Of a stretch of 64,000 nucleotides of DNA, positions 45,914 to 54,821 are shown one piece after another. The notes beneath the pieces were generated by a model. That model made no database searches. It saw only the letters and a program-made list of their open reading frames with translations, and was not told the DNA's origin. Positions within the stretch are counted from its first letter, which is position 1. The number at the start of each line of letters is the position of its first letter. Source of the stretch: Paludibacter sp. (GTDB lineage: Bacteria; Bacteroidota; Bacteroidia; Bacteroidales; Paludibacteraceae); NCBI GenBank assembly GCA_027450045.1, contig DAIDKM010000004.1, forward strand, positions 1 through 64,000. The letters run 5' to 3'. The position numbers were made by a program, and so were the translations under genes.

Positions 45914-46462
45914 TTAGACAATGACTGCCAAGAATTTTACCGGACGATTGTTGCGCGCTTGCATGCCATGGATAAGTTCTGCATTAAAATAGATGGCGTC
46001 GCCTTCTTCCAATATCAGTAGTTTCCCATTGATTTGCAACGTCATGCTCCCTTCGAGCACATAATTGAATTCTTGGCCTGCATGTGCATTTGTCGGGAAC
46101 GGAGCATCAGACGGTTCAACAGTTACAATAAACGGATCTCCACTTCTGTTTGAAAATCCCGCTGCTAATGATTCATATTTGTATGCTTTGCTCCGTTCTA
46201 AGGCCACACCTTGCCCTTTTCGGGTAACATAGTAAGAATTCATGCGTGGTTCATCTCCAAAGAGCAAAGTAGTCATCTCTATCCCGTAACGCGATGCGAT
46301 GGTATGCAACAACCCGACAGGAATGTCTTTTTCTCCGCTTTCGTATTGCATATACTCACTTTCACATAGATCACACGACGCAGCCATCTCTTTAATGTTA
46401 ATGACTAAGTCTTCACGTAAACCGCGCATCCGCTCTGCAATTTGTTTTATTTGTTCGTTCAT
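45914..46462 (-). CDS. XRE-family regulator with C-terminal cupin domain
   Basis: A 182-residue protein with an N-terminal helix-turn-helix (about 5-65: MRGLREDLVINIKEMAASCD, then YMQYESGEKDIPVGLLHTIASRYG) and a C-terminal cupin_2 domain (about 105-180: AHAGQEFNYVLEGSMTLQI, LEEGDAIYFNAELIHGMQA). Such proteins sense a small ligand through the cupin and repress or activate nearby genes. It starts 28 bases after the rmlD stop and precedes gldG by 42 bases in the same direction, so it is probably co-transcribed with the dTDP-rhamnose genes. Its target is unknown; nothing links it directly to the PULs. Confidence 0.85.
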   Translation of the reverse strand: MNEQIKQIAERMRGLREDLVINIKEMAASCDLCESEYMQYESGEKDIPVGLLHTIASRYGIEMTTLLFGDEPRMNSYYVTRKGQGVALERSKAYKYESLAAGFSNRSGDPFIVTVEPSDAPFPTNAHAGQEFNYVLEGSMTLQINGKLLILEEGDAIYFNAELIHGMQARNNRPVKFLAVIV

Positions 46463-46489
46463 AGCCGATGTGATTATTTGTTGACCAGT

Positions 46490-47365
46490 TTATTTTGACA
46501 CGAGAAGTGTGATACACTTGCTCAAGCTATCTTCCCAATGAGCAATGGGAATGTGAAATGTGGTTTTGAACTTTGCTTTGTTCAATACACTATAAAACGG
46601 ACGCGGCGTCTTGGCGGGATAAGCTGACGATTCAATGGGTTGAACATCGCATGTTATTCCGGCAAGACGATGAATGGCAACTGCGAAGTCGTACCAACTG
46701 CAAACACCTTCGTTGGAGAAATGATAAGTGCCTGTTTTGAAGGTCGATTCGTCTTCGATGGATTGGCGCACAATTTCTAAAATAGCAGCAGCTAAATCGG
46801 CAGCATACGTTGGGGTTCCTATTTGGTCGTAAATGACAGATAATGTATCACGTTCTTTGCCCAATTTTAGCATGGTTTTCACAAAGTTGTTGCCAAACGC
46901 TGAGTAAAGCCACGAAGTGCGAAGGATCACAGCATCCATGCAAACCCGTAACAATTCTTCTTCCCCTTCAGCTTTTGATTTCCCATATACCGTATCAGGG
47001 GCGATCTGCATATCTTCGGTATATGGGCGATAAGCTTTCCCGTTGAAAACATAATCGGTGGAAACGTGGATTACTTTGCAGCCAATGGAGGCGGCTACTT
47101 CGCCAAGATTGCGCACCGCATCGCGATTGATAGCATAGCACTGTTCAACATCGTCTTCCGCTTTGTCAACTGCCGTGTAAGCCGCACAATTAATGATAAA
47201 ATCGACAGGTTGATTGGCTAAAAACCTTTCCAAAGCTTCTTTATTGCAAATGTCCAACGTGTCAACATCGGTGAATAAAAAACCCACCCCGTCCATGGTT
47301 GACGCAAGTTGTTGCAACTCGCTTCCTAATTGACCGTTTGAACCGGTTACTAAAATTTTATTCAT
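46490..47365 (-). CDS. rmlD: dTDP-4-dehydrorhamnose reductase RmlD
   Basis: A 291-residue short-chain dehydrogenase that reduces dTDP-4-dehydro-L-rhamnose with NAD(P)H to dTDP-L-rhamnose, the last step of the pathway. The nucleotide-binding motif GSNGQLGSEL lies at 8-17, VSTDYVFNG at 101-109, and the catalytic YGKSK has Tyr127 and Lys131. RTSWLYSAFGNNFV and the YHFSNEG block are typical of RmlD. It is cytosolic and sits 54 bases downstream of rmlC. The product feeds cell-envelope polysaccharide synthesis. Confidence 0.95.
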   Translation of the reverse strand: MNKILVTGSNGQLGSELQQLASTMDGVGFLFTDVDTLDICNKEALERFLANQPVDFIINCAAYTAVDKAEDDVEQCYAINRDAVRNLGEVAASIGCKVIHVSTDYVFNGKAYRPYTEDMQIAPDTVYGKSKAEGEEELLRVCMDAVILRTSWLYSAFGNNFVKTMLKLGKERDTLSVIYDQIGTPTYAADLAAAILEIVRQSIEDESTFKTGTYHFSNEGVCSWYDFAVAIHRLAGITCDVQPIESSAYPAKTPRPFYSVLNKAKFKTTFHIPIAHWEDSLSKCITLLVSK

Positions 47366-47419
47366 GATTTTGAGTTTATTACAAGGTTGTTGCCAAAAAT
47401 AAGGTTCAATCTAACGTCG

Positions 47420-47974
47420 TTAATACGTGAAATTCATTTCGGCTTGGTTGAGTATGGGATGGACGCGATCTTTTCCTGAAACGATTGCTTTGTCGGCAGG
47501 AATATGCCAATCAATAGCTAATGCCGGATCATCAAAACGGATACCACGCTCAAGCGATGGATCGTAATATTGATCACATTTGTAACTAAAAATTGCTGTT
47601 TCGCTTAGCACTGAAAACCCGTGCGCAAAACCTTTTGGAATGAGAAAATGCGTCTTGTTTTCGTCCGATAGTTCTATGCCAAACCATTGTCCAAAAGTGG
47701 GTGAACCTTTGCGCAAATCGACAGCAACATCCCATACGTTACCAACAATAACTGAGACTAACTTGGTTTGACTATGTGGATCGAGTTGATAATGCAAACC
47801 ACGAATGACGCCATAACTTGATTTCGATAGATTATCCTGACAAAAATCAATATTGATACCTTGTTCCGAAAGCTGTTTCTTGTTGTAATGCTCCATAAAG
47901 AAGCCACGTTCATCTTTAAAAAACCGGTTTTGAATAATGAGTAAATCGGGAATTGAGGTATTAATTATATCCAT
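47420..47974 (-). CDS. rmlC: dTDP-4-dehydrorhamnose 3,5-epimerase RmlC
   Basis: The ATG at 47974 is chosen over the longer frame to 48016 because the 184-residue product then begins [14 protein letters not shown], as RmlC proteins do. It overlaps the end of rmlA by 14 bases, a sign of translational coupling. The cupin-fold epimerase shows [33 protein letters not shown] with catalytic His61, [17 protein letters not shown], and [15 protein letters not shown]. It converts dTDP-4-keto-6-deoxy-D-glucose to the L-rhamno form as a homodimer. All conserved residues I can place are intact. Confidence 0.95.
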   Translation of the reverse strand: MDIINTSIPDLLIIQNRFFKDERGFFMEHYNKKQLSEQGINIDFCQDNLSKSSYGVIRGLHYQLDPHSQTKLVSVIVGNVWDVAVDLRKGSPTFGQWFGIELSDENKTHFLIPKGFAHGFSVLSETAIFSYKCDQYYDPSLERGIRFDDPALAIDWHIPADKAIVSGKDRVHPILNQAEMNFTY

Positions 47975-48848
47975 ATTCTTTGGGTTCGTGAGCAATTTTG
48001 AGTAAATATTGACCATAATGATTTTTGAGCAACGGTTGCGCCAACCTGATCAGTTGTTCTTGATCAATAAATCCCATACGAAAAGCGATTTCTTCGAGAC
48101 AGGCAACCTTTAGCCCTTGCCTGTTTTCAATGGTTGCAATGTAATTAGAGGCTTCCAACAAACTATCGTGAGTGCCGGTATCCAACCACGCCATTCCACG
48201 TCCAAGCATTTTGAGTGAAAGTCGATCTTCTTCTAAATAGAGCCGATTCAGGTCGGTGATTTCCAATTCGCCGCGTGCCGATGGTTTGAGTGATTTGGCT
48301 TTTTCAACCACATCATTTCCGTAAAAATAGAGTCCTGTCACGGCGTAATTCGATTTTGGCTTTGTGGGTTTCTCTTCCAAGCTCAACACACGACCTTGCG
48401 CATCAAATTCAGCCACGCCGTATCGTTCGGGATCGTTGACATAGTAGCCGAAAACGATAGCGCCATTGCGGAGCATAGCAGCCTCCATCAGTTGAGATGA
48501 AAGATTATATCCATAGAAGATGTTATCTCCCAAAATCATACAAACAGGGCTATCGCCGATAAACGCTTCACCAATCAAAAAGGCTTGTGCTAATCCATCG
48601 GGAGATGGTTGTATGGCATAAGAAATGTTCAGCCCAAATGCCGTACCATCTTCGAAGAGGTCTTGATAGAGATGAATATCTTGGGGTGTGGAAATAATCA
48701 AAATTTCGCGAATCCCGGCTAACATCAATACTGACAATGGATAATAAATCATCGGTTTGTCGTATACCGGCAAAATCTGTTTGGAAATGGTTTTGGTAAC
48801 CGGATAAAGCCGTGTACCTGAGCCACCTGCTAAAATGATTCCCTTCAT
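47961..48848 (-). CDS. rmlA: Glucose-1-phosphate thymidylyltransferase RmlA
   Basis: The ATG at 48848 gives the standard start [16 protein letters not shown]; the frame extends to 48959 but the extra 37 residues have no counterpart in the family. The 295-residue enzyme makes dTDP-glucose from dTTP and glucose-1-phosphate. Motifs seen: [11 protein letters not shown] at 8-18, [66 protein letters not shown] and [14 protein letters not shown]. The operon continues with rmlC and rmlD, but rmlB (the 4,6-dehydratase) is absent from the window. Confidence 0.96.
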   Translation of the reverse strand: MKGIILAGGSGTRLYPVTKTISKQILPVYDKPMIYYPLSVLMLAGIREILIISTPQDIHLYQDLFEDGTAFGLNISYAIQPSPDGLAQAFLIGEAFIGDSPVCMILGDNIFYGYNLSSQLMEAAMLRNGAIVFGYYVNDPERYGVAEFDAQGRVLSLEEKPTKPKSNYAVTGLYFYGNDVVEKAKSLKPSARGELEITDLNRLYLEEDRLSLKMLGRGMAWLDTGTHDSLLEASNYIATIENRQGLKVACLEEIAFRMGFIDQEQLIRLAQPLLKNHYGQYLLKIAHEPKEYGYN

Positions 48849-48952
48849 GGCGTTTTGTTTAATGAGTGAAGTTTGAATTGGTTGAAACAAATCAATGCAA
48901 AAGTATGTAAATGATGCGATGTTTGGTGAAGGAGTCGTTTTTTTAACGCAAT

Positions 48953-49477
48953 TTACCACCCAAAAGCGATTTCGTCATCCATCCACTTGCCTTGTGCTTT
49001 CATTACCTGTTCCAATACGTCGCGAGCGCAACCCTGACCACCCAGAAACGGCGAGACATAGAGCGAAAGCGCCTTAATTTCAGGTGCTGCATCGGCAGGA
49101 CAAACCGGAATCCCAACATGATTCATCACCACATAATCCGGGATGTCGTCTCCCATATACAGAACTTCTTCTTTTTGAAGGGTATGAAGTTCCATGAAAT
49201 GGGTTAAATCTTTCATCTTAATTTGTGACGCCATGTAGATGTCAGTCACGCCGAGCCGCTCAAAGCGCAAACGAACGGCTTCGGTGTTTCCTCCGGTAAT
49301 GATCGCAACATAAAATCCTTTTTTGATGGCATGTTGAATGGCATATCCATCTTTAATGTTTACCATACGCATCGGTTCTCCCGACGGATGAAGCGGAATG
49401 GTCGAACTCGACAAAACGCCATCGACATCAAAAACGAATGCTTTAACCTGCGTAAGTAGTTCTTTGAAATTTGCCAT
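48953..49477 (-). CDS. KdsC-like HAD phosphatase
   Basis: The ATG at 49477 is preferred to a frame extending to 49507. The 174-residue protein is a small HAD phosphatase of the KdsC group: FVFDVDGVL near residue 15-23 with the nucleophilic Asp, [18 protein letters not shown], a conserved Lys in ASQIKMKDL, and [12 protein letters not shown]. KdsC removes phosphate from 3-deoxy-D-manno-octulosonate-8-phosphate for lipopolysaccharide synthesis; other members act on N-acylneuraminate-9-phosphate. It lacks a cap domain, so it would work as a tetramer. It precedes rmlA by 104 bases in the same direction, fitting an envelope-sugar context. Confidence 0.85.
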   Translation of the reverse strand: MANFKELLTQVKAFVFDVDGVLSSSTIPLHPSGEPMRMVNIKDGYAIQHAIKKGFYVAIITGGNTEAVRLRFERLGVTDIYMASQIKMKDLTHFMELHTLQKEEVLYMGDDIPDYVVMNHVGIPVCPADAAPEIKALSLYVSPFLGGQGCARDVLEQVMKAQGKWMDDEIAFGW

Positions 49478-49553
49478 GATTGTTGGTGCTGTGCTCTGTT
49501 TTACCAATTTGGATAAAGGTTATTTTTGAGCAAGAAATGGAATTGTGAGAAAT

Positions 49554-49593
49554 AAAAAAAGGCCAATTGTTTGAATATCAAACTACCGGCCTT
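49554..49593 (-). terminator. Rho-independent terminator of tRNA-Gln
   Basis: Fifteen-base arms AAGGCCAATTGTTTG (49559-49573) and CAAACTACCGGCCTT (49579-49593) with a short loop and two mismatched positions, followed on the minus strand by a T run. It lies 8 bases after the tRNA. Confidence 0.85.
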
Positions 49594-49601
49594 CCTTTTG
49601 G

Positions 49602-49672
49602 TTGTCCCGCGAAGATTTGAACTCCGACTAACAGAACCAAAACCTGCTGTGCTACCATTACACCACGGGACA
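49602..49672 (-). tRNA. tRNA-Gln (anticodon TTG)
   Basis: Read on the minus strand. A perfect seven-pair acceptor stem TGTCCCG/CGGGACA, the D-arm with GGTAGC, the anticodon loop TTTTGGT with TTG at positions 34-36, and a T-arm CGGAG-TTCAAAT-CTTCG. The discriminator is A, and CCA is encoded at 49601-49599. It has its own promoter and terminator. Anticodon TTG reads CAA and CAG glutamine codons. Confidence 0.95.
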
Positions 49673-49698
49673 AAATTGCTTTCCTCATAAAAGCGCTG

Positions 49699-49729
49699 CA
49701 AAGTTAATAGAATATTATGTTCCCACAAA
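49699..49729 (-). promoter_or_regulatory. Promoter of tRNA-Gln
   Basis: TTTG (49726-49729) and TAACTTTG (49699-49706) on the minus strand, 19 bases apart, an exact match to the Bacteroides consensus. The -33 region is part of a tandem 14-base duplication (49720-49747) that repeats the TTTTG element. Confidence 0.8.
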
Positions 49730-49849
49730 ATTTTCCCACAAAATTTTATTTCCTTCTTGCAATTTCTATTTAACAACCGATTAATTAGCTTAAATTCAAT
49801 TGATTATAATCTATTTGCGACTATTTATAGGCAATTATCAATGACTGCT

Positions 49850-52018
49850 TTACGAATTTTCCTTTTCGTCGGAATTCTTTTTCGGCCATAATTTTTTCCC
49901 CCATTGAATGGGTTGGGTAATATCCTCCAACTGCGGCATCAGGTTTCGCAAGGAATGAAACGACTCATCAGGCGCCGGGGAATCCCCAAATTGTTCGGGA
50001 AATGTGAGCAAATAACTGGTGTGCCGTAAATATTGGGTCAAAATATTGGGTAATTCGTCAAAAGAAGGTTGATAGGAAAGCGTCGATTTTCTGGCTAACA
50101 CGAAAATGATAAAATCATTGATTCTGACATGATGTAATCGTTTAGGAAGTTCTTCCCACGTGTTCATGTTACGATGTGAAATTGACAGGGACGCATGTTT
50201 TTCTCCGGCGATTTTTTTCACTGCTTTGAATGTTTCGATGGTAGCGTGCACCACCATCGATGCTCCTGCTTGGGTTGCAAGAGCCAGGAAATGAGTGCAG
50301 TTTCTAATAAAACCTACTTCTAATTCCGCATTAACAGGTAGAAACACAACGATGCGAGAGATGGTGGAGAGTGGCTGCGAAGGTTTATAAATCATTAATG
50401 TTCGGTTGGTAGCGCTACGCAATGTTTCCCCCATCAATCCCAAAAACGAATCGGATAGTTTGCTTTTTTGATGCAATCCAATGAGAATATCAGTACAATT
50501 TTGTTCAATGGCAGTGTGGATGATACCGCTGGAAACATTCACATCAAAACGGACAAGCGGTTCTATGTGATGTTCGGAAGATGAAGCTATTTTGGATGCC
50601 CGTTCTAACAATTCACTATTATTGGCGGATTTTGTAGCATCGCCAACTACAGTTAGTGCATACAAAGTACTGCGCGAGGATGACTGTTGAATCATAAGCG
50701 CCAATTCTATCAACCGATCTACTGTATCAGGATTTGAAAGTGAGATTAGTATCCGCTCCCGTTTCTTCTTTTGCAATGAATCATTCTCTTGATCTCTGGC
50801 TTTCAATGCTAATTGACGCGCCGCTTTTTCAGTAATAAAAGAACTGATGATGGAAGAAAAAAGTATAACCAGTATCGTTCCGTTTAACACATGAGCGGAG
50901 ATTAACCGTATCGGTGATCCATCAGGATTTTGCCCAATGATGATGTTATATCCCACCATAACGCCCGCCAGAATAGCCGCTGCATGGGCGCTGCTCAATC
51001 CGAAAATCATCGCTCCTTCTTCTTTGGACAATCGTAACGAGACTCGCGTCAGCATGGCAGCTAACCATTTACTCGAAATAGCAACAATGGCCATTACACC
51101 TGCAACTATCAGTGCTTCGTAGCCATTGAAGAGCACTCGATAATCGATCAACATGCCCACTCCGATTAAGAAAAATGGTATAAAGAAGGCGTTCCCTACA
51201 AATTCGAGCCTGTTTTTCAAAGGAGATATGTTTGGGATCAAGCGATTTAATGATACCCCTACCAAAAATGCGCCTAACACGCCTTCCAATCCGGCTAACT
51301 GAGCTAAAAACCCACCTAAGAAGACCATGGCTAAGACAAAGATAAATTGCAAAATACTGTCTTCTATCTTCTTCATAAAAAGACGTGTCACAATAGGGAA
51401 TACACCTATCACCAAAAGTCCGAACACGGCAATCTTAGCTGCCCACAGTAACATAAACAAACGATCCATTGTGCCTTTGGAAAGTGCAGCAATAATAGCA
51501 ATAGTAATCAGCATCATGGTGTCTGTCAATATCGTACCACTAACCGTGATCGTCACAGCCCTGTTTTTTGTAACGCCATATCGGCTCACAATCGGATAAG
51601 CAACCAATGTTTGAGTGGAATACATCGAGGCGACAAAAATAGACGCCAACATGCTGAAATGTAACAGATAGTAGCTGGTAATAAATCCTATTCCTAAAGG
51701 GATGAAGAAGGTGAACAACCCAAACAACAGCCCTTTTCCTCTGTTTTGTCTGAAATCATTCATGTCCATATCCAATCCTGCTAAGAAAAGGATATAAAGA
51801 ATGCCCACATTGCCAAAAAGTTTGAAACTTTCGTCGTTGGGTAGCAGATCAAACCCTTTGGGGCCGAGCAAAACTCCTGCTGCGATTAATCCTACTATGT
51901 ACGGTATGCGCAACCGCTGTAAAAGAAGTGGCGAAAATAAGATAACAAGCAACACCACCGCAAAAATTAAGGTGGGATTTTCTAACGGAAGATGCAGGTT
52001 TATGTTAGGAAAATCCAT
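49850..52018 (-). CDS. CPA2-family cation:proton antiporter with USP-like tail
   Basis: A 722-residue membrane protein. Residues about 15-410 contain some twelve hydrophobic helices of the Na+/H+ exchanger fold (LRIPYIVGLIAAGVLLGPKGF, ILYILFLAGLDMD, GLEGVLGAFLVGVSLNR, IPFFLIGVGMLIDYR, FGLSSAHAAAILAGVMVGY). The cytosolic C-terminal 300 residues look like tandem universal-stress-protein domains (ERILISLSNPDTVDRLIELA, ILIGLHQKSKLSDSFLG, IVVFLPVNAELEVGFIRN). It should exchange K+ or Na+ for protons at the inner membrane. It follows the GH57 gene by 32 bases and shares its promoter. Confidence 0.9.
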   Translation of the reverse strand: MDFPNINLHLPLENPTLIFAVVLLVILFSPLLLQRLRIPYIVGLIAAGVLLGPKGFDLLPNDESFKLFGNVGILYILFLAGLDMDMNDFRQNRGKGLLFGLFTFFIPLGIGFITSYYLLHFSMLASIFVASMYSTQTLVAYPIVSRYGVTKNRAVTITVSGTILTDTMMLITIAIIAALSKGTMDRLFMLLWAAKIAVFGLLVIGVFPIVTRLFMKKIEDSILQFIFVLAMVFLGGFLAQLAGLEGVLGAFLVGVSLNRLIPNISPLKNRLEFVGNAFFIPFFLIGVGMLIDYRVLFNGYEALIVAGVMAIVAISSKWLAAMLTRVSLRLSKEEGAMIFGLSSAHAAAILAGVMVGYNIIIGQNPDGSPIRLISAHVLNGTILVILFSSIISSFITEKAARQLALKARDQENDSLQKKKRERILISLSNPDTVDRLIELALMIQQSSSRSTLYALTVVGDATKSANNSELLERASKIASSSEHHIEPLVRFDVNVSSGIIHTAIEQNCTDILIGLHQKSKLSDSFLGLMGETLRSATNRTLMIYKPSQPLSTISRIVVFLPVNAELEVGFIRNCTHFLALATQAGASMVVHATIETFKAVKKIAGEKHASLSISHRNMNTWEELPKRLHHVRINDFIIFVLARKSTLSYQPSFDELPNILTQYLRHTSYLLTFPEQFGDSPAPDESFHSLRNLMPQLEDITQPIQWGKKLWPKKNSDEKENS

Positions 52019-52050
52019 GTGATCATGTCGGTTGGTTGCATACTGAATGC

Positions 52051-53343
52051 TTACAAAGTTTCTTCTGTTTCTCTTTTTTTAAGCTGATTTTCAAGCTCGG
52101 AGATTTTTGTTTCTTGATTGTAAATGGTAGTTAGCAATGCGTTTAATTCTTCATTGTCAATGCTTGATGGATATTGCTCTTTGACACGATTGATAAAGTC
52201 GGAAAGAATATTCATGAAATTGGTAAAAGCATCATAAGGCGATTCATAATTTGGCCATACCACAAAGCTATTCCATGGTTTTGTGGTCATAAAGTGAAAA
52301 TGATCTGATGTTTGCAAACAGAGCCAATCGTGTTTCAGCGCGCGGTCTGAACAAAGACGGACGCGTTCGCCTAAAGCATACAGTTTTTGTAGCGCTTCTG
52401 TCTGCATGATATTTCCCGTCCAATGACTGATGTCTTTTTCTTCTCCGCTCCAAGAATGAGGATACAACACTTCAATAGGAGAAATGGGATTGTATTTTTT
52501 AGATAGATCACTTGGCGTGGAAAAGGTGATCCTGTTGGCAAGGGCTTGATAGGGAATTGCTTTTAGAAATTCAAAAATCCCGCTTTCAGGCTTTTGTCGT
52601 TCTCCAAAGGTTTGATAACCCATAAAAATATTGAATATTTGTTCCTGTGTATCAGTCGCTTTGATCCATCCCATCAGTTTTTCTGCTGTCAACGGAAACT
52701 CGTTCCAGCTCCAGTCCGAAAAACGATACCCAATGTCGTTACTTAATCGCATGTTCCGAACCAAAATTTTCAGTTGAGGTATCGTGGGATGTCCATAGAG
52801 AAAGTTGGGGCTTTTCCATCCCAACACTTGCTTCGCGCCTTCAGTTAAGATGGTTGTAAAGCCTAAATCATAGATCATTTGCCCTATTTCATCCGAGTAG
52901 ATCATCTCCGTATTCCGAAATGTTGTAGGATGAATTCCAAACAACTCATGCATTATATTGCTATGTTGCTGTACTTGTTGAACAAATTCTTCTGGATCAA
53001 ACAATGCCGCTAAAGAATGCGAATAGGTTTCTGCCACAAACTCCACATTGCCTGTTTTAGCCAGTTCCGTAAAGCTGGCCATTACTTCCGGGGCAAATTG
53101 CTCAAATAATTCAACGCTCAAGCCAGAAATCGAGAATGCAACTTTAAATTTACCTTTTGAACTTTTTATCAAATCCAACAAAAGTTGATTGGTTGGTAAA
53201 ATAGAGTTTTGTGCAAGGCGCTGCACGTTCGCTTCGTTGACAAAGTCATCATAGTAGTAATGATCTTTGTCGATCTCTAAAAATCGATATCGTCGAAGTA
53301 GCATGGGTATATGCACCTGGAAATAAAAGCAAATGGTTTTCAT
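52051..53343 (-). CDS. GH57-family protein with altered catalytic motif
   Basis: A 430-residue cytosolic protein close to Bacteroides GH57 alpha-amylase/glucanotransferase homologues: YFQVHIPMLLRRYRF at the start, FSISGLSVELFE, VEFVAETYSHSL, FRNTEMIYSDEIG (nucleophile E146), LTEGAKQVLGWKSPN, and the terminal LQTSDHFHFM block. At the fourth conserved region, where the relatives I recall read MDYETFGEHQ with the acid/base Asp, this protein reads MGYQTFGERQ: Asp becomes Gly and the following Glu becomes Gln. The codons there are GGT and CAA, each one base from the expected GAT and GAA. Activity is therefore doubtful, although the frame is intact. A coiled-coil-like tail (ETKISELENQLKKRETEE) ends it. 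The promoter is at 53508-53539. Confidence 0.85.
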   Translation of the reverse strand: MKTICFYFQVHIPMLLRRYRFLEIDKDHYYYDDFVNEANVQRLAQNSILPTNQLLLDLIKSSKGKFKVAFSISGLSVELFEQFAPEVMASFTELAKTGNVEFVAETYSHSLAALFDPEEFVQQVQQHSNIMHELFGIHPTTFRNTEMIYSDEIGQMIYDLGFTTILTEGAKQVLGWKSPNFLYGHPTIPQLKILVRNMRLSNDIGYRFSDWSWNEFPLTAEKLMGWIKATDTQEQIFNIFMGYQTFGERQKPESGIFEFLKAIPYQALANRITFSTPSDLSKKYNPISPIEVLYPHSWSGEEKDISHWTGNIMQTEALQKLYALGERVRLCSDRALKHDWLCLQTSDHFHFMTTKPWNSFVVWPNYESPYDAFTNFMNILSDFINRVKEQYPSSIDNEELNALLTTIYNQETKISELENQLKKRETEETL

Positions 53344-53507
53344 TATAAGATAGTTTTGTGGTTAAAGGCGTTGAGTAGATATTGAATTAGGATGATGTAA
53401 AAATTCGGGTTTTTCAAAAAACAGAAAAAGAAGATTGAGAAAGGATTCCTTGAACTTTTGTTTCAAATTATAGGTGGATTTATCCACTTCAGTACACTTG
53501 TTTCCCA

Positions 53508-53539
53508 CAAAAGTAATTTATTTTTCAGCAAATCACAAA
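53508..53539 (-). promoter_or_regulatory. Promoter of the GH57-antiporter operon
   Basis: TTTG (53536-53539), N20, TACTTTTG (53508-53515) on the minus strand, an exact consensus match. The leader is about 160 bases and contains GTGGAT-TT-ATCCAC at 53474-53487, a small inverted repeat close to the transcription start. Confidence 0.75.
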
Positions 53540-53571
53540 AAAAAATGACACCTGCTTTATCAGAGGTGTCA
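53537..53571 (-). terminator. Rho-independent terminator of the GNAT-like gene
   Basis: Arms TGACACCT (53546-53553) and AGGTGTCA (53564-53571), followed on the minus strand by nine T. It lies 21 bases after the stop at 53593 and its T run overlaps the -33 box of the next promoter. Confidence 0.88.
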
Positions 53572-53592
53572 CTGTAAGGCGCTAAAAGAAAA

Positions 53593-54720
53593 CTAAAGCA
53601 TTTTGATAAATGCCCTTCGTGTCTTAACGTGCGTTGAATCAAAGCTTTCCCATAGCGTCGATACTTTTTGATTGGTTTCCAATTCAGGATTGCTTTCTGC
53701 ATACACAATGCCGCACCGAGCATATTCAGGTATTAACTCAGCAAACAGTAACGCGCTGGCTCCTTTTATTTGGTAATCGGGGCGTACAGCCATCAGATAC
53801 AGATCGACAACCTCATTTTTCAGGTAAAGGGCTTTTAGTAAATGGATAAACCCAAATGGGAACAGTCTTCCTTTGGCTTTTTGCAATGCTTTGGTCAGGC
53901 TGGGCAAAGAAAATCCAAAAGCAATGACTTCATCGTCCTTATTTACAATGACGCTGATAAAGTTGAGGCGCACTAACGTCAAATAGAGTTTGATGTAAAA
54001 TTGAATCTGATCATCAGAGAGCGGAGAGTAGCTATATAAATCGTTATAGCAAGTGTTCAACAAGTCGAAAATTTTCTTCCCGTATTGTTTTTCCAATGCT
54101 TTCGACGAGCGAAAATGTTTTGCTTCCAACTGGTGCTTGTCTTTGACTATTTTGGCAATGCGAAAATGTTTTTCGGGAAAAACGCTTGGGATCTGGATAT
54201 TGTATTCTTTCCAATCAATATCTTTGAGATAACCTAATGCGGTTAGGTGTTCTGGATAATAAGGGAAATTGTAATTTGTCGCCATCGTTCCCGGACGATC
54301 AAAACCATAAACAAGCATCCCCTCGCGATCTAAGTCGGTAAATCCCACAGGCCCATGAATAGCGGTCATCTTTTTCTCTTTTGCCCATTTTTCCACGGCA
54401 TCCAACAAGGCACGCGTCACTTCCAGATCATCAATCATATCGAGCCATCCAAAGCGGGCATGATGATAGTTCCATCGCTCATTCGCACGGTGATTGATAA
54501 TGCCGGCAACCCGGCCTACCATCTTGTCTCCCTTGAATGCCATAAAATAGCGAGCTTCGCAAACTGCAAACGAAGGGTTTTTTTCTTTGCTCAACACGGT
54601 CATATCATCCATTAGAAGCGGAGGCGCTGCGTATGGGTGATTTGAATAAAGACAAATGCCGAACAAAACAAATTGCTTCAACTCCCTTTTGGTGGTAACT
54701 TCTCTAATTTCTATTGACAT
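53593..54720 (-). CDS. GNAT-like N-acetyltransferase-fold protein
   Basis: The ATG at 54720 starts MSIEIREVTTKRELKQF, giving 375 residues; the longer frame to 54777 crosses the ilvC terminator and the promoter and is not used. The N-terminal part looks like a GNAT-related domain (VGRVAGIINHRANE, FGWLDMIDD, AIHGPVGFTDLDREGMLV), the second part (YLMAVRPDYQIKGASALLF, GIVYAESNPELETN, STHVKTRRAFIKML) again resembles a GNAT acetyl-CoA site. Proteins like this are widespread in Bacteroidota without known substrate. It has its own promoter and terminator, so it is a single-gene unit. Confidence 0.8.
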   Translation of the reverse strand: MSIEIREVTTKRELKQFVLFGICLYSNHPYAAPPLLMDDMTVLSKEKNPSFAVCEARYFMAFKGDKMVGRVAGIINHRANERWNYHHARFGWLDMIDDLEVTRALLDAVEKWAKEKKMTAIHGPVGFTDLDREGMLVYGFDRPGTMATNYNFPYYPEHLTALGYLKDIDWKEYNIQIPSVFPEKHFRIAKIVKDKHQLEAKHFRSSKALEKQYGKKIFDLLNTCYNDLYSYSPLSDDQIQFYIKLYLTLVRLNFISVIVNKDDEVIAFGFSLPSLTKALQKAKGRLFPFGFIHLLKALYLKNEVVDLYLMAVRPDYQIKGASALLFAELIPEYARCGIVYAESNPELETNQKVSTLWESFDSTHVKTRRAFIKML

Positions 54721-54740
54721 GAGTGTTTTTCTTGTGGCTG

Positions 54741-54748
54741 CAAAGATA
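54741..54748 (-). promoter_or_regulatory. -7 box of the GNAT-like gene
   Basis: TATCTTTG on the minus strand, 20 bases before the ATG at 54720. A TTTG lies at 54766-54769, but the 17-base spacing is shorter than the usual 19-21. Confidence 0.5.
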
Positions 54749-54767
54749 CAAAAAAAGCCATTAAGCA

Positions 54768-54798
54768 AACAGGCCATTCCGATTGGGGATGGCCTGTT
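54768..54798 (-). terminator. Terminator of ilvC
   Basis: Ten-base arms AACAGGCCAT (54768-54777) and ATGGCCTGTT (54789-54798) form a hairpin 24 bases after the ilvC stop. The T run that follows on the minus strand is interrupted. Confidence 0.7.
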
Positions 54799-54821
54799 TT
54801 AATAATTTGATAAAGAAATAT

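Noticed and set aside
49501..49776. 91-codon minus-strand frame
   Set aside because: It reads through tRNA-Gln, its terminator and its promoter, so it cannot be a protein gene.
53463..53723. 86-codon minus-strand frame overlapping the end of the GNAT-like gene
   Set aside because: It crosses a terminator and the GH57 promoter, and is out of frame with the real gene.
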